Source: Liolophura sinensis (taxonomy: Eukaryota > Mollusca > Polyplacophora > Chitonida > Chitonidae). Taken from it: a DNA stretch of 64,000 bases. The notes under the pieces were generated by a model. It ran no database searches. It saw nothing but the letters and a program-made list of their open reading frames with translations, and was not told where the DNA came from. The stretch is from the NCBI RefSeq assembly GCF_032854445.1, contig NC_088302.1, forward strand, positions 44,804,645 through 44,868,644, in the 5' to 3' direction. The first letter of the stretch is position 1. The number at the start of each line of letters is the position of its first letter. Made by a program: the position numbers and the translations under genes. Shown one piece after another: positions 46,501 to 59,374 of the stretch.

Positions 46501-47691
46501 CCAGAGGGAGTGGTGGTGGAGGGGGGGGGGGGGGAGGGAACTACAAGTACCAACAAATTTATAAGTAACTTGTTTAGAGGTAGAGAGAACTCATCAGGTC
46601 AACCAGAACCTTACCAAACCAGAGCAATGAAGGCCAGTCTCTACAGGGAAAATCTCCCTGTGGAATGTGTCCATTGAGATAATGGTTAGCCTTCTGCCAT
46701 TAGTTCCCTAGCCTGGTGGTGAGCTACAAGGAACCCAACCCTGAGAAGGTCTCTGGGCCCAAGCAGCATGTGTGGCCAAGAGGGAAACCTTAGCCTGGTA
46801 ACAACAACAACACTTAGTGCAGGAGCCTGGGGAGGGGGCAGGCAAGAGGACATGTGTATACTGATAACTGAGCTGTAGATACAAACAGACCACAGCTGAG
46901 AAAATGGAAAGCCAAGACCTCATAATTGGCAGATGAAGAGTGATGGAAGCTGGGCAAAGAAATTCTTTCTACAGAGGCAAGAAATGCGGCTGGGCAAGTC
47001 CTGTGAGGATGCCATGGATGTCTGAGTTAGTAGTCACATCTCCACAAACTACACATCCATCATAATTACTCTGATGCTGAGCAAACTATTCATAAGAGAC
47101 TGAGAGGCTGACACCTGATAGCCTTCCCTAGAGCCACATAGATGTGTATAGTGGAGTACCTGGCTCAACCCCTCTCACTACTCCCTCACCCCTTGCATCT
47201 CTAATTGGCGGAGAATGTGCCACAGTTATTTACACAAAGAATATAATAGCCCTGGTGTACAGTTTAACAACTTGGCTCAACTCGCTGCTCATGTCAGCAA
47301 CTGAAGACTGGATGAAACAGGCCAGTGATGATAGGACGAGTAAGACTAAGGGAAAAAACATAGGAGAGAAAATGGAGCTTAACAGCGATGACCTTTTTAA
47401 CCTCGACATACTCTAAGAATGTATCTCCTACTACAGCTTGTCGAACCTAACAACCAGCTGATAATTCTCACAATGTCTTTACAACTTAATCTTGTTTTTT
47501 CTCCTCTTTTTTAATTCTTCTTCTTTGCTCTGTGGGGGAAAAAATCTTTTGGTGGAATGAACTTGTAATTTATAACCAAAAGTAAGTGTTAACTTATCGC
47601 TTTGAAGACGGGGGTAAACATTCTATTATCAGTAGGTTACCCAGACAACGCAGTCTGTGATGATGTAACTTTTGAGAACGAACAAGAACAG
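43527..47691. other. Presumed intron, mostly unique
   Basis: Repeat-poor with several G runs (44741, 46519). A strong plus-strand acceptor near 44260 (pyrimidine tract then CTTCCAG) is followed by a short open frame of no known family. No gene is called. Confidence 0.4.
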
Positions 47692-47764
47692 TTTACATAT
47701 CTATAACGAGTTTACATATCTATAATGAGTTTACATATCTATAACAAGTCTACATATCTATAAC
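47692..47764. repeat. Short tandem repeat, about 19-bp unit, four copies
   Basis: Four copies of TTTACATATCTATAACGAG with small changes, just before the 171-bp array. Confidence 0.85.
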
Positions 47765-47827
47765 ATCCCAACATGCCCTTCCACCACGGAGGCCAACATA
47801 ATGGACAAGCCATACGATAGGAAACTT

Positions 47828-49885
47828 GACAAAGTCTCAAAAGAGGGCCTCTAGCACTACTCTTTGGAAAAACTACTATTTACAAAATAGTCATTTTCAC
47901 CTTTTTCTACATGTCACAAAGTCTTCAAACAAAATATGGTAAATCAGTGTTTTCAGGACTGTGGTCACTCATTCCTTATGATGAAAGGGAGACAAGAAGG
48001 GAGTCTCAAAAGAGAGCCTCTAGCACTACTCTTTGGAAAAACTTTACTATTTACAAAATAGTCATTTTCACCTTTCTCTACATGTCACAAAGTCTTCAAA
48101 CAAAATATGGTAAATCAGTGTTTTCAGGACTGTGGTCATTCATTCCTTATGATGAAGAAGGAAGACAAGAAGGGAGTCTCAAAAGAGAGCCTCTAGCACT
48201 ACTCTTTGGAAAAACTTTACTATTTACAAAATAGTCATTTTCACCTTTCTCTACATGTCACAAAGTCTTCAAACAAAATATGGTAAATCAGTGTTTTCAG
48301 GATTGTGGTCATTCATTCCTTATGATGAAAGGGAGACAAGAAGGGAGTCTCAAAAGAGAGCCTCTAGCACTACTCTTTGGAAAAACTTTACTATTTACAA
48401 AATAGTCATTTTCACCTTTTTCTACATGTCACAAAGTCTTCAAACAAAATATGGTAAATCAGTGTTTTCAGGACTGTGGTCATTCATTCCTTATGATGAA
48501 AGGGAGACAAGAAGGGAGTCTCAAAAGAGAACCTCTAGCACTACTCTTTGGAAAAACTTTACTATTTACAAAATGGTCATTTTCACCTTTCTCTACATGT
48601 CACAAAGTCTTCAAACAAAATATGGTAAATCAGTGTTTTCAGGACTGTGGTCATTCATTCCTTATGATGAAAGGGAGACAAGAAGGGAGTCTCAAAAGAG
48701 AGCCTCTAGCACTACTCTTTGGAAAAACTTTACTATTTACAAAATGGTCATTTTCACCTTTCTCTACATGTCACAAAGTCTTCAAACAAAATATGGTAAA
48801 TCAGTGTTTTCAGGACTGTGGTCATTCATTCCTTATGATGAAAGGGAGACAAGAAGGGAGTCTCAAAAGAGAGCCTCTAGCACTACTCTTTGGAAAAACT
48901 TTACTATTTACAAAATAGTCATTTTCACCTTTCTCTACATGTCACAAAGTCTTCAAACAAAATATGGTAAATCAGTGTTTTCAGGACTGTGGTCATTCAT
49001 TCCTTATGATGAAAGGGAGACAAGAAGGGAGTCTCAAAAGAGAACCTCTAGCACTACTCTTTGGAAAAACTTTACTATTTACAAAATGGTCATTTTCACC
49101 TTTCTCTACATGTCACAAAGTCTTCAAACAAAATATGGTAAATCAGTGTTTTCAGGACTGTGGTCATTCATTCCTTATGATGAAAGGGAGACAAGAAGGG
49201 AGTCTCAAAAGAGAGCCTCTAGCACTACTCTTTGGAAAAACTTTACTATTTACAAAATGGTCATTTTCACCTTTCTCTACATGTCACAAAGTCTTCAAAC
49301 AAAATATGGTAAATCAGTGATTTCAGGACTGTGGTCATTCATTCCTTATGATGAAAGGGAGACAAGAAGGGAGTCTCAAAAGAGAGCCTCTAGCACTACT
49401 CTTTGGAAAAACTTTACTATTTACAAAATAGTCATTTTCACCTTTCTCTACATGTCACAAAGTCTTCAAACAAAATATGGTAAATCAGTGTTTTCAGGAC
49501 TGTGGTCATTCATTCCTTATGATGAAAGGGAGACAAGAAGGGAGTCTCAAAAGAGAACCTCTAGCACTACTCTTTGGAAAAACTTTACTATTTACAAAAT
49601 GGTCATTTTCACCTTTCTCTACATGTCACAAAGTCTTCAAACAAAATATGGTAAATCAGTGTTTTCAGGACTGTGGTCATTCATTCCTTATGATGAAAGG
49701 GAGACAAGAAGGGAGTCTCAAAAGAGAGCCTCTAGCACTACTCTTTGGAAAAACTTTACTATTTACAAAATGGTCATTTTCACCTTTCTCTACATGTCAC
49801 AAAGTCTTCAAACAAAATATGGTAAATCAGTGATTTCAGGACTGTGGTCACTCATTCCTTATGATGAAAGAAGGGAGATAATTCA
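47828..49885. repeat. 171-bp satellite array with 513-bp trimeric higher-order repeat
   Basis: There are about twelve units of 171 bp, highly similar. Full units start at 47911, 48082, 48255, 48426, 48597, 48768, 48939, 49110, 49281, 49452 and 49623, with partial units at both ends. Diagnostic sites (AGAGAACC versus AGAGAGCC; AAAATGGTC versus AAAATAGTC) cycle with period three from 48426 onward, so the last nine units are three copies of a 513-bp block. The plus frame from 48255 to 49925 is open for 556 codons as 57-residue repeats. A second frame is also largely open, which argues against coding selection. The unit at 48082 has a small insertion that breaks the frame. Confidence 0.95.
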
Positions 49886-50436
49886 GGATGGCAGTATGGG
49901 AAATGCTAAAGTCTGTCAGCTGTAAGCAGCAGGCTTTAAGCATACAATTTTCCTGAAAATATACATATCCCTTCACTTCATCACATGAAATAAACAGAAC
50001 GAAAATGATTTGCTGCTAATGACAAAAGCGTTATCTAAATTTCTCTGGAAGGATTCATTTAATGAAGCCTTTTTCTACCCACTGGGACAGCCTCAATCCT
50101 CAAAACATATGATAACTTCTAGTATTTTATACGTAGCTTAGCAATTTATGGGAAAATAAACAAGGGCTAGATGCTAGAAGCCTAAGCTGTGTTGTCAGGT
50201 AAACTAAACCATGAATATTCAGAATCGGCGGGATTGATATTGATTTGGAGACCGACTCGTGCCAGCTCACCTGCATGTGTCACTCATGCCTGAAGCCAGA
50301 TTATCACCTATTCAATAGCTAATACAGGTGAGCAGCCTGCTCTGCATACGGGATAATCAAACCACCTCACAGTGCATAACCCCACCTGTAATTGGCCTCA
50401 CCCACTTCAGGTATAATAATTAGAACAGGGTACAGA

Positions 50437-51150
50437 CCCCCCCCCCAACATTTTCCTCCCACACATTTTCCCCCTCTGGACATTTTCTCCTTCTGGACAT
50501 TTTCCCCTCTCTCTATGTGAATATATCTGATAAAATCTTCTGTGGTCTGTCCTCCATTATCCATAGTCAGAGTGGGTCTTAATCATTAAAACATTTAAAA
50601 CATTTACAAACTGGAAAGTTTTGGCAAATTTGCGGCAGTTTTTTCCACATGTGGTGTTCAGTTCAATTAAATCAACACTTTGTAAGAAAATCAGTCGATA
50701 CAACGTAGGCCTGATATGGGAATAGGACAGGAGAGAAAATATACGGAAAGCTTATTCATGATAAATAGATGTTTTATTATTTGCAACAACAGGCAAAAGA
50801 TTATTGTCTCTGAAGGTTAAACCAGCAACGCTACCTGAATTTTGTGAATATATAAAAATAAAAAAAACAACTGTTTTGACCTCCTGATAGACTACATAGG
50901 CCTTGAAATCTTCATCATATGAAGACAAATACCTGAATTATGTGAACATGTAAAAAAAAATGTTTATTTTGACCCCCTGGGCTATTCATTACAAGACACT
51001 TCACTTAGAAGATCATATTTATAATTTCCACGGATCATATATATATGTAGATATATAGGGAGAGGAAAATGTGAAGGAGGGCAAAATGTCCAGAGGGGAA
51101 AATATCAGGGAAGAAAATATCTGGGGGAGGGGGGTATCGTGGGGGGGGGG
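50437..51150. repeat. Long inverted repeat with purine/pyrimidine arms
   Basis: The left arm 50437-50531 is pyrimidine-rich (ACATTTTCC, CTCTGGACATTTTC, then CTCTCTATGTGAATATAT). The right arm 51044-51150 is its approximate reverse complement (ATATATAGGGAGAGGAAAAT, AAAATGTCCAGAGGGGAAAA, GGGGGAGGGGGG). The loop is about 510 bp. Confidence 0.7.
50832..50990. repeat. Direct duplication of about 55 bp
   Basis: ACCTGAATTTTGTGAATAT...TTTTGACCTCCTG (50835-50885) recurs as ACCTGAATTATGTGAACAT...TTTTGACCCCCTGG (50931-50979) within the loop of the long inverted repeat. Confidence 0.65.
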
Positions 51151-51421
51151 GGGGGGAGGGGGGTAAATGTACAGGGGGGAGGATGCAATACATTTGATTA
51201 GGACAGCCAGGAAAGACAACATCAAAATAGATATACCCAAGAACCTCTGGACTGGTCAGTTACAAAACAAACTGTCAACGATCATGAACTTAACATGATC
51301 ATGAACTTAACATTTCGCAAAATTTTACGCCTAAACACATGTCAGGGTATGTATACATTATAAACTAATCACTCTAGCTGAAGTACATGAACAAGAGGTA
51401 CGAGCTATCTAAACATATTGT

Positions 51422-51685
51422 GGGCCTGATAGCATAGTTGGTAGAGCATCTGCTTCAGCAGGCAGTAGATCCAGGGTCAATCTTGGGTCAATCCACACCT
51501 AAGACCTTGCTTGGCCTTCAGCATGAAGGGGATAGTGCAATGACTGGTTGACCTGTATCAGTATAATGGCTCGGGCAACAAGGAGGCACATTACATTCAC
51601 TCTGTCTAAGGACTCCTTAGTCCTCATATGACTGAAAAATTGTTAAGTACGATGTTAAACCCCAAGCACTGACCCATTCACTTTA
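51422..51685 (+). mobile_element. SINE family B, internally shortened
   Basis: The head GGCCTGATAGCATAGTTGG and body CAGCATGAAGGGGATAGTGC are followed by the tail ATTGTTAAGTACGATGTTAA. It lacks about 95 bp of the body found at 7941-8299. Confidence 0.88.
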
Positions 51686-51884
51686 AACAGAGTATGTCTA
51701 TCAAATACATTAAATGGTGCCAAGAAGTATCATAACATACCCATTTTCTTAAATCATTCCTTCACCAGCATTTCACAAACTACATGAATTGCAACACAGA
51801 TATAACCTTCATGCACAAATTTACAGTTTACAATGACTTAAAGCATCTACAACAATGACTGGATGTATTTACAGCCTACAGTTT

Positions 51885-52379
51885 CTCCATGGCCGAGGTG
51901 GTTAACATGCTAGCATGGCAGAATGATCCAAGAGCCTCTCACCAATGCTGTCCCTATGAGTTCAAATCCAGCTTATGCTGGCTTCTTCTCGGGCCATATG
52001 TTTATTTATTTATTTATTTGATTGGTGTTTTATGCCGTACTCAAGAATATTTCACTTATACCACGGCGACCAGCATCATGGTGGGTGAAAACCGGACAGA
52101 GCCCAGAGGACCATCCGCAGGTTGCTGACAGACCTTCCCACTTACAGCCAGAGAGGAAGCCAGCATGAGATGGGCTTGAACTCACAGCGACCGCATTGGT
52201 GAGAGACTCCTGGGTCATTACGGAGGCCCCTCAGGCCATACGTGGGAAGGTCTGCCATAACCTGCAGGTGGTTGTGGGTTTGACCAGCGCACTGCTCGGT
52301 TTCCTTCCACTATGATGCTGACCATCATCGTTTATGTGAAATATTCTTGAGTATGGCACAAACACCAATTAATTAAATA
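51885..52379 (+). mobile_element. SINE family A (outer copy), split by a nested SINE
   Basis: The head (CTCCATGGCCGAGGTGG) to B box (GAGTTCAAATCC) lies at 51885-52000. The body and tail resume at 52234 (GGCCATACGTGGGAAGGTC) and end at ATTCTTGAGTATGGCACAAA. It is interrupted by the inner copy at 52001-52233. Confidence 0.88.
52001..52233 (-). mobile_element. SINE family A (inner copy), nested antiparallel
   Basis: The T-rich A-tail complement, tail, body and head are in minus orientation. It is flanked by GGCCATATG (51992-52000) and GGCCATACG (52234-52242), a 9-bp target-site duplication with one mismatch. Confidence 0.88.
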
Positions 52380-55300
52380 GCCATGATGTGAAAGAATTAC
52401 CACATATGGTTGAAGCAATGACAAAAATACAACAAAAATCTGATCGTGTTACAGCATACACAGATTGTAAACAGTTACAGAACGACCAGACACGCAGATG
52501 GCCTCCTTGTATAGACAGCTTAAATGCAAAACCATTTGCCTTCACTTTCTCTGTGTTGATTGCATGGTTGATAAAACCCAGCTAGCATAGTATGCTGTTT
52601 TAAAACATCAGAAAAAAAAAACTTGACTGCTTAAAATTTTGGATTTCTCTGATTAGTATATGTTCCAAAGCATTCTAAATTATATGATTCAAAAGAAGCT
52701 GTTCAAACTGGTTTGCCCTGATAGGTACAAAGAACCTGAAGTTAGGATCTGTTACGCAGCTCAGATAATGGAAAAATATCCTCAAAATGTTATTATTTTA
52801 TTGCACAAAGTGCATTTTAATTTTCCTACCAGTACAGGTATATTGGAAATTGCTGAGAATTCAGAGTTTGCACACAGATGACACACACAACTGATGGCTA
52901 TGCCAATATCAACTCATCAAACAGTCTGATACCAGTGATAACATTGAATACAGCCTCAATATGGCAGCTGATATACACAGCATTCAGTGACAGGCATGCA
53001 CCAGCTTATGTTTTACAATAATCAACACAAACTTGGAGAGCAAACAAACTGCACGACAGCTGAACCCAGCTGCATTGAGCTGTGATATTAGCAATTCCAC
53101 GAACTACAAACCGTTTCATGTTTACATAATGTACTCGCCAGGGCTTGCTTTATTAGGTTTCTAAATACAGGATTACCTTGGATGTTCTAATCTGACCTAA
53201 CTCTCCACTTCACACACTGTAATGTATACTACCTGTCAGACATACTGCTAATCCACAAACAGGCTGTATAGGCCAGGGGCCAAATGGCTGACGCAAGATC
53301 AACGCTTTACTGGTGTAAGCCAGCAAAAACCCACAGACCTGGTTTAGCAGTGGCTGGCTTATCCATGTGACCTTACTGGTCAAAACCACATGGTCTCAAG
53401 CACTGTATTCCCAAGTGTTCAGCCAGCACAAGCTATCTATTATCACATTCATGACCATCAAATAAAATGGTTTTCTTCATCTTCATTAGTTTTCTTCATC
53501 TTCATGGGTTTTACAAGGAAACCCTAAGTAGGTGTTCACTCGCTTAGATTCAGTATACGTTTTGAACAGTCTCAACAGGTTATCCACAACTTCCAGACGG
53601 AATAAAAATGATGGCTGAATACACAAACAGCACTCAATCTGACCCACATTCAATACAGTCAGCTTTTTCAAATGCTTCTATTTGACTCGGAGAAAATAAA
53701 TATACAGTTTACAAAGAATGTGGAAATGTGTAGGCTGTCGGGTATTGAGAGACATGTTAAAATCAATGACTGGAAGGTTTCATACATGACAGTAATTTTT
53801 ACTTGAAACACACATCATTACATGCTCACCTGAACACAGGTTTATAAGGTACTGACAAATACATGTAATGATACTAAATAAGTTTAGAAGAATCAACCGA
53901 TGTATTATTTGGTAATCAGAATATCCCAGCTGTTTCATACAAAATGCAAAAACAAACTTGCAAAATATATTGTGTTTTCAAGGTGTTGACGGAAAAAGGC
54001 CCTGTAATGATCATCAAAAACACATCAAGGTCATTCAAAAACAATATGTTTCTTCAACAACGCTTGTTGAAATCTTTAAAACTAACTGTCGCAGGTGCAA
54101 ACAGACTACCTGCAGATGACATCATCTGTTCACAGTCATATTGTTTTAAATTTATCATACCCTTGACCTGAATGATTCTCATCATTGATGTACAATAATG
54201 TAGCTTTTCAAAATCTATCTTCCACATAAACCATGTGTTTGTTGGCTTCCTTGGGAACATCCAGTTGTTTTGGTCACATGAAGCCTGTCTCCTTGTGGTA
54301 TGATGGTCCCAGTGTCAGTGTATTTACAGCGCTGCCTCACTGAAACATTATGCTGATGGCAATACACATGGCAAATTGATTTAACTCGCGATTGCACCCA
54401 GATCTCTTAATTATCGCTTGAACCTCTTGCTCACTGCAGCAGAGTAAACACTGACGAGAGTGTGAAGGATGTATTTCCTTAAATAGAGAATCAGGAAGCA
54501 CTGTCAGGCATTTTCAATGTGTGGAGATAATCTTAATGTCATCTATAGAGTCCTATGGTATTACAAACAGCTGTATTTACAGCTTAGTAAGATTTATTAT
54601 CAGTTGAATACAAAACAGACAATATATGACTGTCACTGTTAAGCATGATAAACTGACTGATGTGTAGTTGTCAGCAGTGTTCAACATTCATTACTGGACA
54701 AGAGGTCACAGACATATATACCTTGCAAACATTTCTGGCATTTGTTACTATTTTATAAATAACACAAGTGGTTTGAAGACAGGCGTTTCAAAAAATAAAA
54801 TTCATAATAGCTGCAACATCTCCCTGAAGGGTTTTATGTCGTCTTGCACTCAGGCCCTGTATAAGTGAATGGTTTGTGTTAAAAGACATAAAAAATTGGA
54901 ACAACTGACTAACCGAAAGACAGAATGACTGGCAAATAGATGTGCTTAGTCGTAGGTAAAAACAAATTGTTTTGAACATCTGACTGGGCCCTGGGAGAAG
55001 CTGCATGGGTCAACCAGTAACCAGTCTATGGTGACCACACCTATAAGATAGGACCAGTAGGAAAGGCAAATAGATGAGGGAGAGGGGTGCTAGCCAGACA
55101 CACTGCCTGCTGAACAGTTCACACCTTCTGTGAGGAGTTCCGACAGTGATTAAACCTTCACAAACTTAAGAGCTTTGTCAACTTTTCATCATCCACCCTG
55201 AATGCCTATGTGGGGATTTGCTTCTGCCCTGAGTAAACAGAGGAGTGGTGGAGCGCCGCTGTTGTGCGTGAAGAGGGGCGGAGTTCTGGTCTCTCCTTAA

Positions 55301-58300
55301 CCCAGCCCACCTGTTCACTGGCAGCTGATTGGTCAAAGCTATCTGTTGGGGAAACAAAAGTCAGCCCGGATATGACACTAAGGGACACCATTGGCTTAAA
55401 AAGTTAGTGTAACACTTGATCCATTGAGGTGGGATTTACCCAGTTTGCCCGCTCGCTCCTTTGGCTTGTCAAGTCAGTTCAGTTCAGTGGATTGCAGCCC
55501 TGTAAATTGTAAAGTATTTGGAGGTGGTAAGCAAATATTGGAAAACCAAATATTTGCGTGGACAAACACCAGCCCTGAGGCCGAAGGCTTGGGTTGCTAA
55601 TTACACAGTACATATTTATGGAGTCATTATAGCGACCCAATAGTATGTGAGTGTTGTTGACAGCCTAGGGTCTGTGCCCCTCAGTGCTGAGGCCCAGTGT
55701 GTGAGCTGTTAGTCCTCAACCCTACCTGGGCAATATTGACACGGGGTAAGCACCACTGACTCAGGATACTGCCTGCTTTACTTATAGCCAGCCTAAATAC
55801 CCCGCATAATGGCCCTCTGTACACCGGCCTGACTGAACACAAAGACCAATTCTAACCCTCCATTCCAGGGCCTCTTAAACGCCAGGCATGAGCAGGAATA
55901 AAATTACCTGGCTGACACCTCTGAGCCAATATTGGCTGAAGACCAGGGCAGATTCTCTGGTTGAATGTATCAGCAGCTGGTCTGTGTTGAACAAGTTTGA
56001 GGGGACACAGGCGGAAAGCATTGGGGTAATGTAAACCATGAGGCTTCAGTTCAGATGACATGTGATAGGCTTGGACCAAGACTTAGTAGGCCTTTGTAAG
56101 AAGCAAGGCCATTGTTTGTGTTAGGTCAATACTATATCACACAGAGAAAGTCACTCCTGTCTGCAGTGGACAATAAAGCCACCAAAAACATTAATAAAAA
56201 AAAAAAGAGTTCAGGTTTGCATAAAAATGACTTGCAAAGCTCACAACATTTCTGACATGGTTGAATCATGTTTTGTTATTGAACATGTCAACAGATGTAT
56301 TGCTACTTGGACTCTCTTTCTGCTCCAGAACACAGGCATATGTGTCAACATCATAACAACATAATAAATATTTGGTTTTGACGTCAGCTCATAAACACAA
56401 GGGGTCACAATTAAAATCTTGTTCTTTCATCTTCCTCCAGCAAACATGATTCAGTTGTATCTTATTATTCATACAACTATTTTAATCTTATAATCAAGAG
56501 ATACAAATAACGATAATATATCAGGCCCACGTAGTAATGATCAGTACTGCCTGCATTCTGCTTGAACAAGTACCCATCTATCTTTGCCTTTACTAGTGTA
56601 ATGTATAAACTCATGAATATTTATCAGGGTGATAATTAACTTAATCAGGCAGACTAACAAAACTGTCGGATGATTTCAGCATTTAATAAAGTCCTGCATA
56701 ACAGGGCACAGATGTTATCTGACACAGTTGATACACAGAGTATAGATCAAACACCACTAACCAGTCTATCTTTATCACCAGATAAGCTTGGAGTGAAGTA
56801 GATGAGCTGGACCCTGTCCCTGTAGCACTTGACTGGAGGGCTTTCCTACCCCCCACCTCCCCCAACCAACTCCCCATTAATGCATCTGGTAGCATTCCTA
56901 ATGTGCTAAGGCAAGTCCTATTTGGTCTCCCTGAGAAGGTGGAAGGGAGAGGGTGGGGAGAGGTAAAGTAGGGGAGGACACACTATTACCAGGCAGGTAA
57001 ACATCACCACTGACATATGGATGGTCATCTACACCCTTACCTGTCTCCCTCAAGGAGGCGTTTATCTCCCGCCAAGGGGACTTGTTGATTGAACACACAA
57101 CTATGCCCAATCTGTAAGTAGTTGACATGTCCCTAAGGGGGTGTACCGCCAGAAGGAAGTCAAACATTGTCCACTTGACCAGCGCTTATTTCCGGTAGTT
57201 CAGTACACATTGAATCCCTTGGAACTACAACATCTCTTAAACTCTTACCAATTTTAATCTCTTCCAACATAATGTTCATAAAGTGCACTACCCAAAGCTT
57301 TCAGTGAGTGAGTAAAGTTTATCTTCACCAACTGAAAAGTCAGAAAGAGTATAATAAACATGGATATGGCATTCCCTCAATGTATGTATACATACATGGT
57401 TAAACTGTGCTAAAAATCAACACCCATAGACATGTACATGCTAACCTGTCACCAGTGCAGAAATATGTACAGTAATATCCTTCATCAATTTATTTGGAAA
57501 AAGAAAAGAAGAAAAAAGAACCACAACAACAATGCGAATAACAAGTGAAAGTCGAGAGAAAAGCTACCCACAGCTAAATGACCAATTATACCCTTTTAGA
57601 CTAAATGAAATACTGTCAAATGTTTGAATTTCAATTTAGACGTCAGTGGTGCGACAAACTTATCTTCCTCCCAAACGCTGTGTGTAATATTTAATAGTTT
57701 GCTTATGTGCATGAGTAGATATTCAACAGTTACTTGTAACTTCAAAAGAACTTCTTCCATAAGAGAAAATAAACACACAAACACTTGGGTTCACATCATA
57801 CTTATATGACTGATATTAAAGGTCCAAAACAGAAGGGAAATTTTTACATGCAAAATTGGGCAGAAAGAGGTAAACATAAAAATACGTTTTTACATAAATA
57901 CATAAATTTTAGCTTACTTAAGGCAAAAAAAGAAGAAAAAAAACCAACCCAAAACAACAGCACTTGTGACAATCTCAGCTGACAGAGGGTATTATGCAAG
58001 CTAAAGAAGTATTCATGAAAACTGCTGACCTTCAAGGAAACATACAAACGCTGCCAGGCTATTTAAAGAGATAAAATCAGATAGACAGGGATTTCTGAAA
58101 AATCCTCACCTGGATCAAGAAAACAACAAAGTGTCATTAAAACTGTAACTTCTTACAAGTTCTTATCATATTTCTCAGTATGCTGGTATGAGCTATGTGT
58201 CGTTCAACTACCTGAGGGGGGAAATCAATAAATAACTGATTGAGGTGCACTTAACAAGTTACATGGCTGAGACCTCATAAAATCTGCTGCAAATGGACAG

Positions 58301-58571
58301 CTTTATGAGCTGTAGACACACCTTGAGCGAGATACTTCAGTGGGAAAAGTGCCAGTAAGATCATGGTAAACAAAGCCTGCCAGAGTGGCAATAAAACACC
58401 AACAACTCTACCTTTTATCACATCTGAACTGCTTTAAGGACTTTCTGTAGTTATCATGCTGTGCCTCACAGTTCAAAGAACACAAGGTAAAGTTTGTGGC
58501 TGACAACAGGTCAGCTACACCTGTAATAATAACACCTGTGATGAGACGATGTATAACTGATTGTTACAGTT
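52380..58571. other. Presumed intron, unique sequence, no gene seen
   Basis: The longest stretch without a clear array. Short frames such as 52660-52881 (plus) look partly protein-like but have no splice context or recognised family. Confidence 0.4.
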
Positions 58572-58915
58572 AGCAGATATGACCATGCAAACACTTTGTA
58601 GATATGACTCTACAAACATTTTGTAGATGTGACCCTACAAACACTTTGTAGATATGACCCTACAGACACTTTGAAGATATGACCCTACAGACACTTTGTA
58701 GATATGACCCCACATACAGTTTGTAGATATGACCCTACATACAGTTTGTAGATATGACCCTACAAACACTTTTAGATATGACCCTACAAACACTTTGTAG
58801 AAATGACCCTACAAACACTTTGTAGATGTGACCCTACAAACACTTTGTAGATATGACCCTACAAACACTTTTAGATATGACCCTACAAACACTTTGTAGA
58901 AATGACCCTACAAAG
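58572..58915. repeat. 25-bp minisatellite, about 14 units
   Basis: The unit is built on TAGATATGACCCTACAAACA followed by CTTTG, with variants GATGTG, GAAATG and a 1-bp shorter form lacking one G. Confidence 0.92.
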
Positions 58916-59374
58916 ATGCTCACTCAATGCTGAGTTCATTGAAACATCTGCATACCCTGGTATGAAATCTGGTAATTCTTCAGAGTGCTAAAAGGCATGC
59001 AATGAATATTATATCTTGTAGACTGTCAAGATGAACCGTTACAAATGATAGCTGACAAAGAAGACAAACATTATACCATCATATAATGGAAAAATTTAAT
59101 CTGTCATTTCCCATGGATTCTGGGGAGATAATACCAAGTTTAAAACTAATAATTGATACACCTTTGCAATTCACTCTCAATATTTCAACCTAGAAAAAGC
59201 AATATAATACTCTTAATGAAAATACAAAGAATAGCATAAAGTATGATTCGACTTACCCCATATGGATATTGTTTAAAAAAAACAGAAAGGAATCAAATTT
59301 TAGAACAGAAGTAGCCAAAACTTCCTATTACACATGACTTACAGGACACAAGTAGCCCTTATCCAATTACTAAT

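Larger units (their letters stand above)
49886..51421. other. Presumed intron with long inverted repeat
   Basis: Unique sequence flanking the inverted repeat 50437-51150; nothing coding seen. Confidence 0.45.

Noticed and set aside
48255-49925. 556-codon open frame as a protein-coding gene
   Set aside because: It is made of 171-bp satellite units divisible by three; another frame is also open, an upstream unit has a frame-breaking insertion, and there is no splice or promoter context.
52660-52881. Plus-strand gene fragment (YKEPEVRICYAAQIMEKYPQ)
   Set aside because: Partly protein-like, but no splice sites, promoter or recognised relatives; kept only as a note.
55285-55335. SMG5 micro-exon candidate (SFDQSAASEQ) between a strong acceptor and GTGGGC
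   Set aside because: It is only 32 nt, and Ser/Glu-rich sequence is too unspecific to assign.
57036-57118. Minus-strand exon resembling the SMG5 IVCAQSS region
   Set aside because: The resemblance covers a few residues and needs a gap; the conserved LW..L motif is absent.
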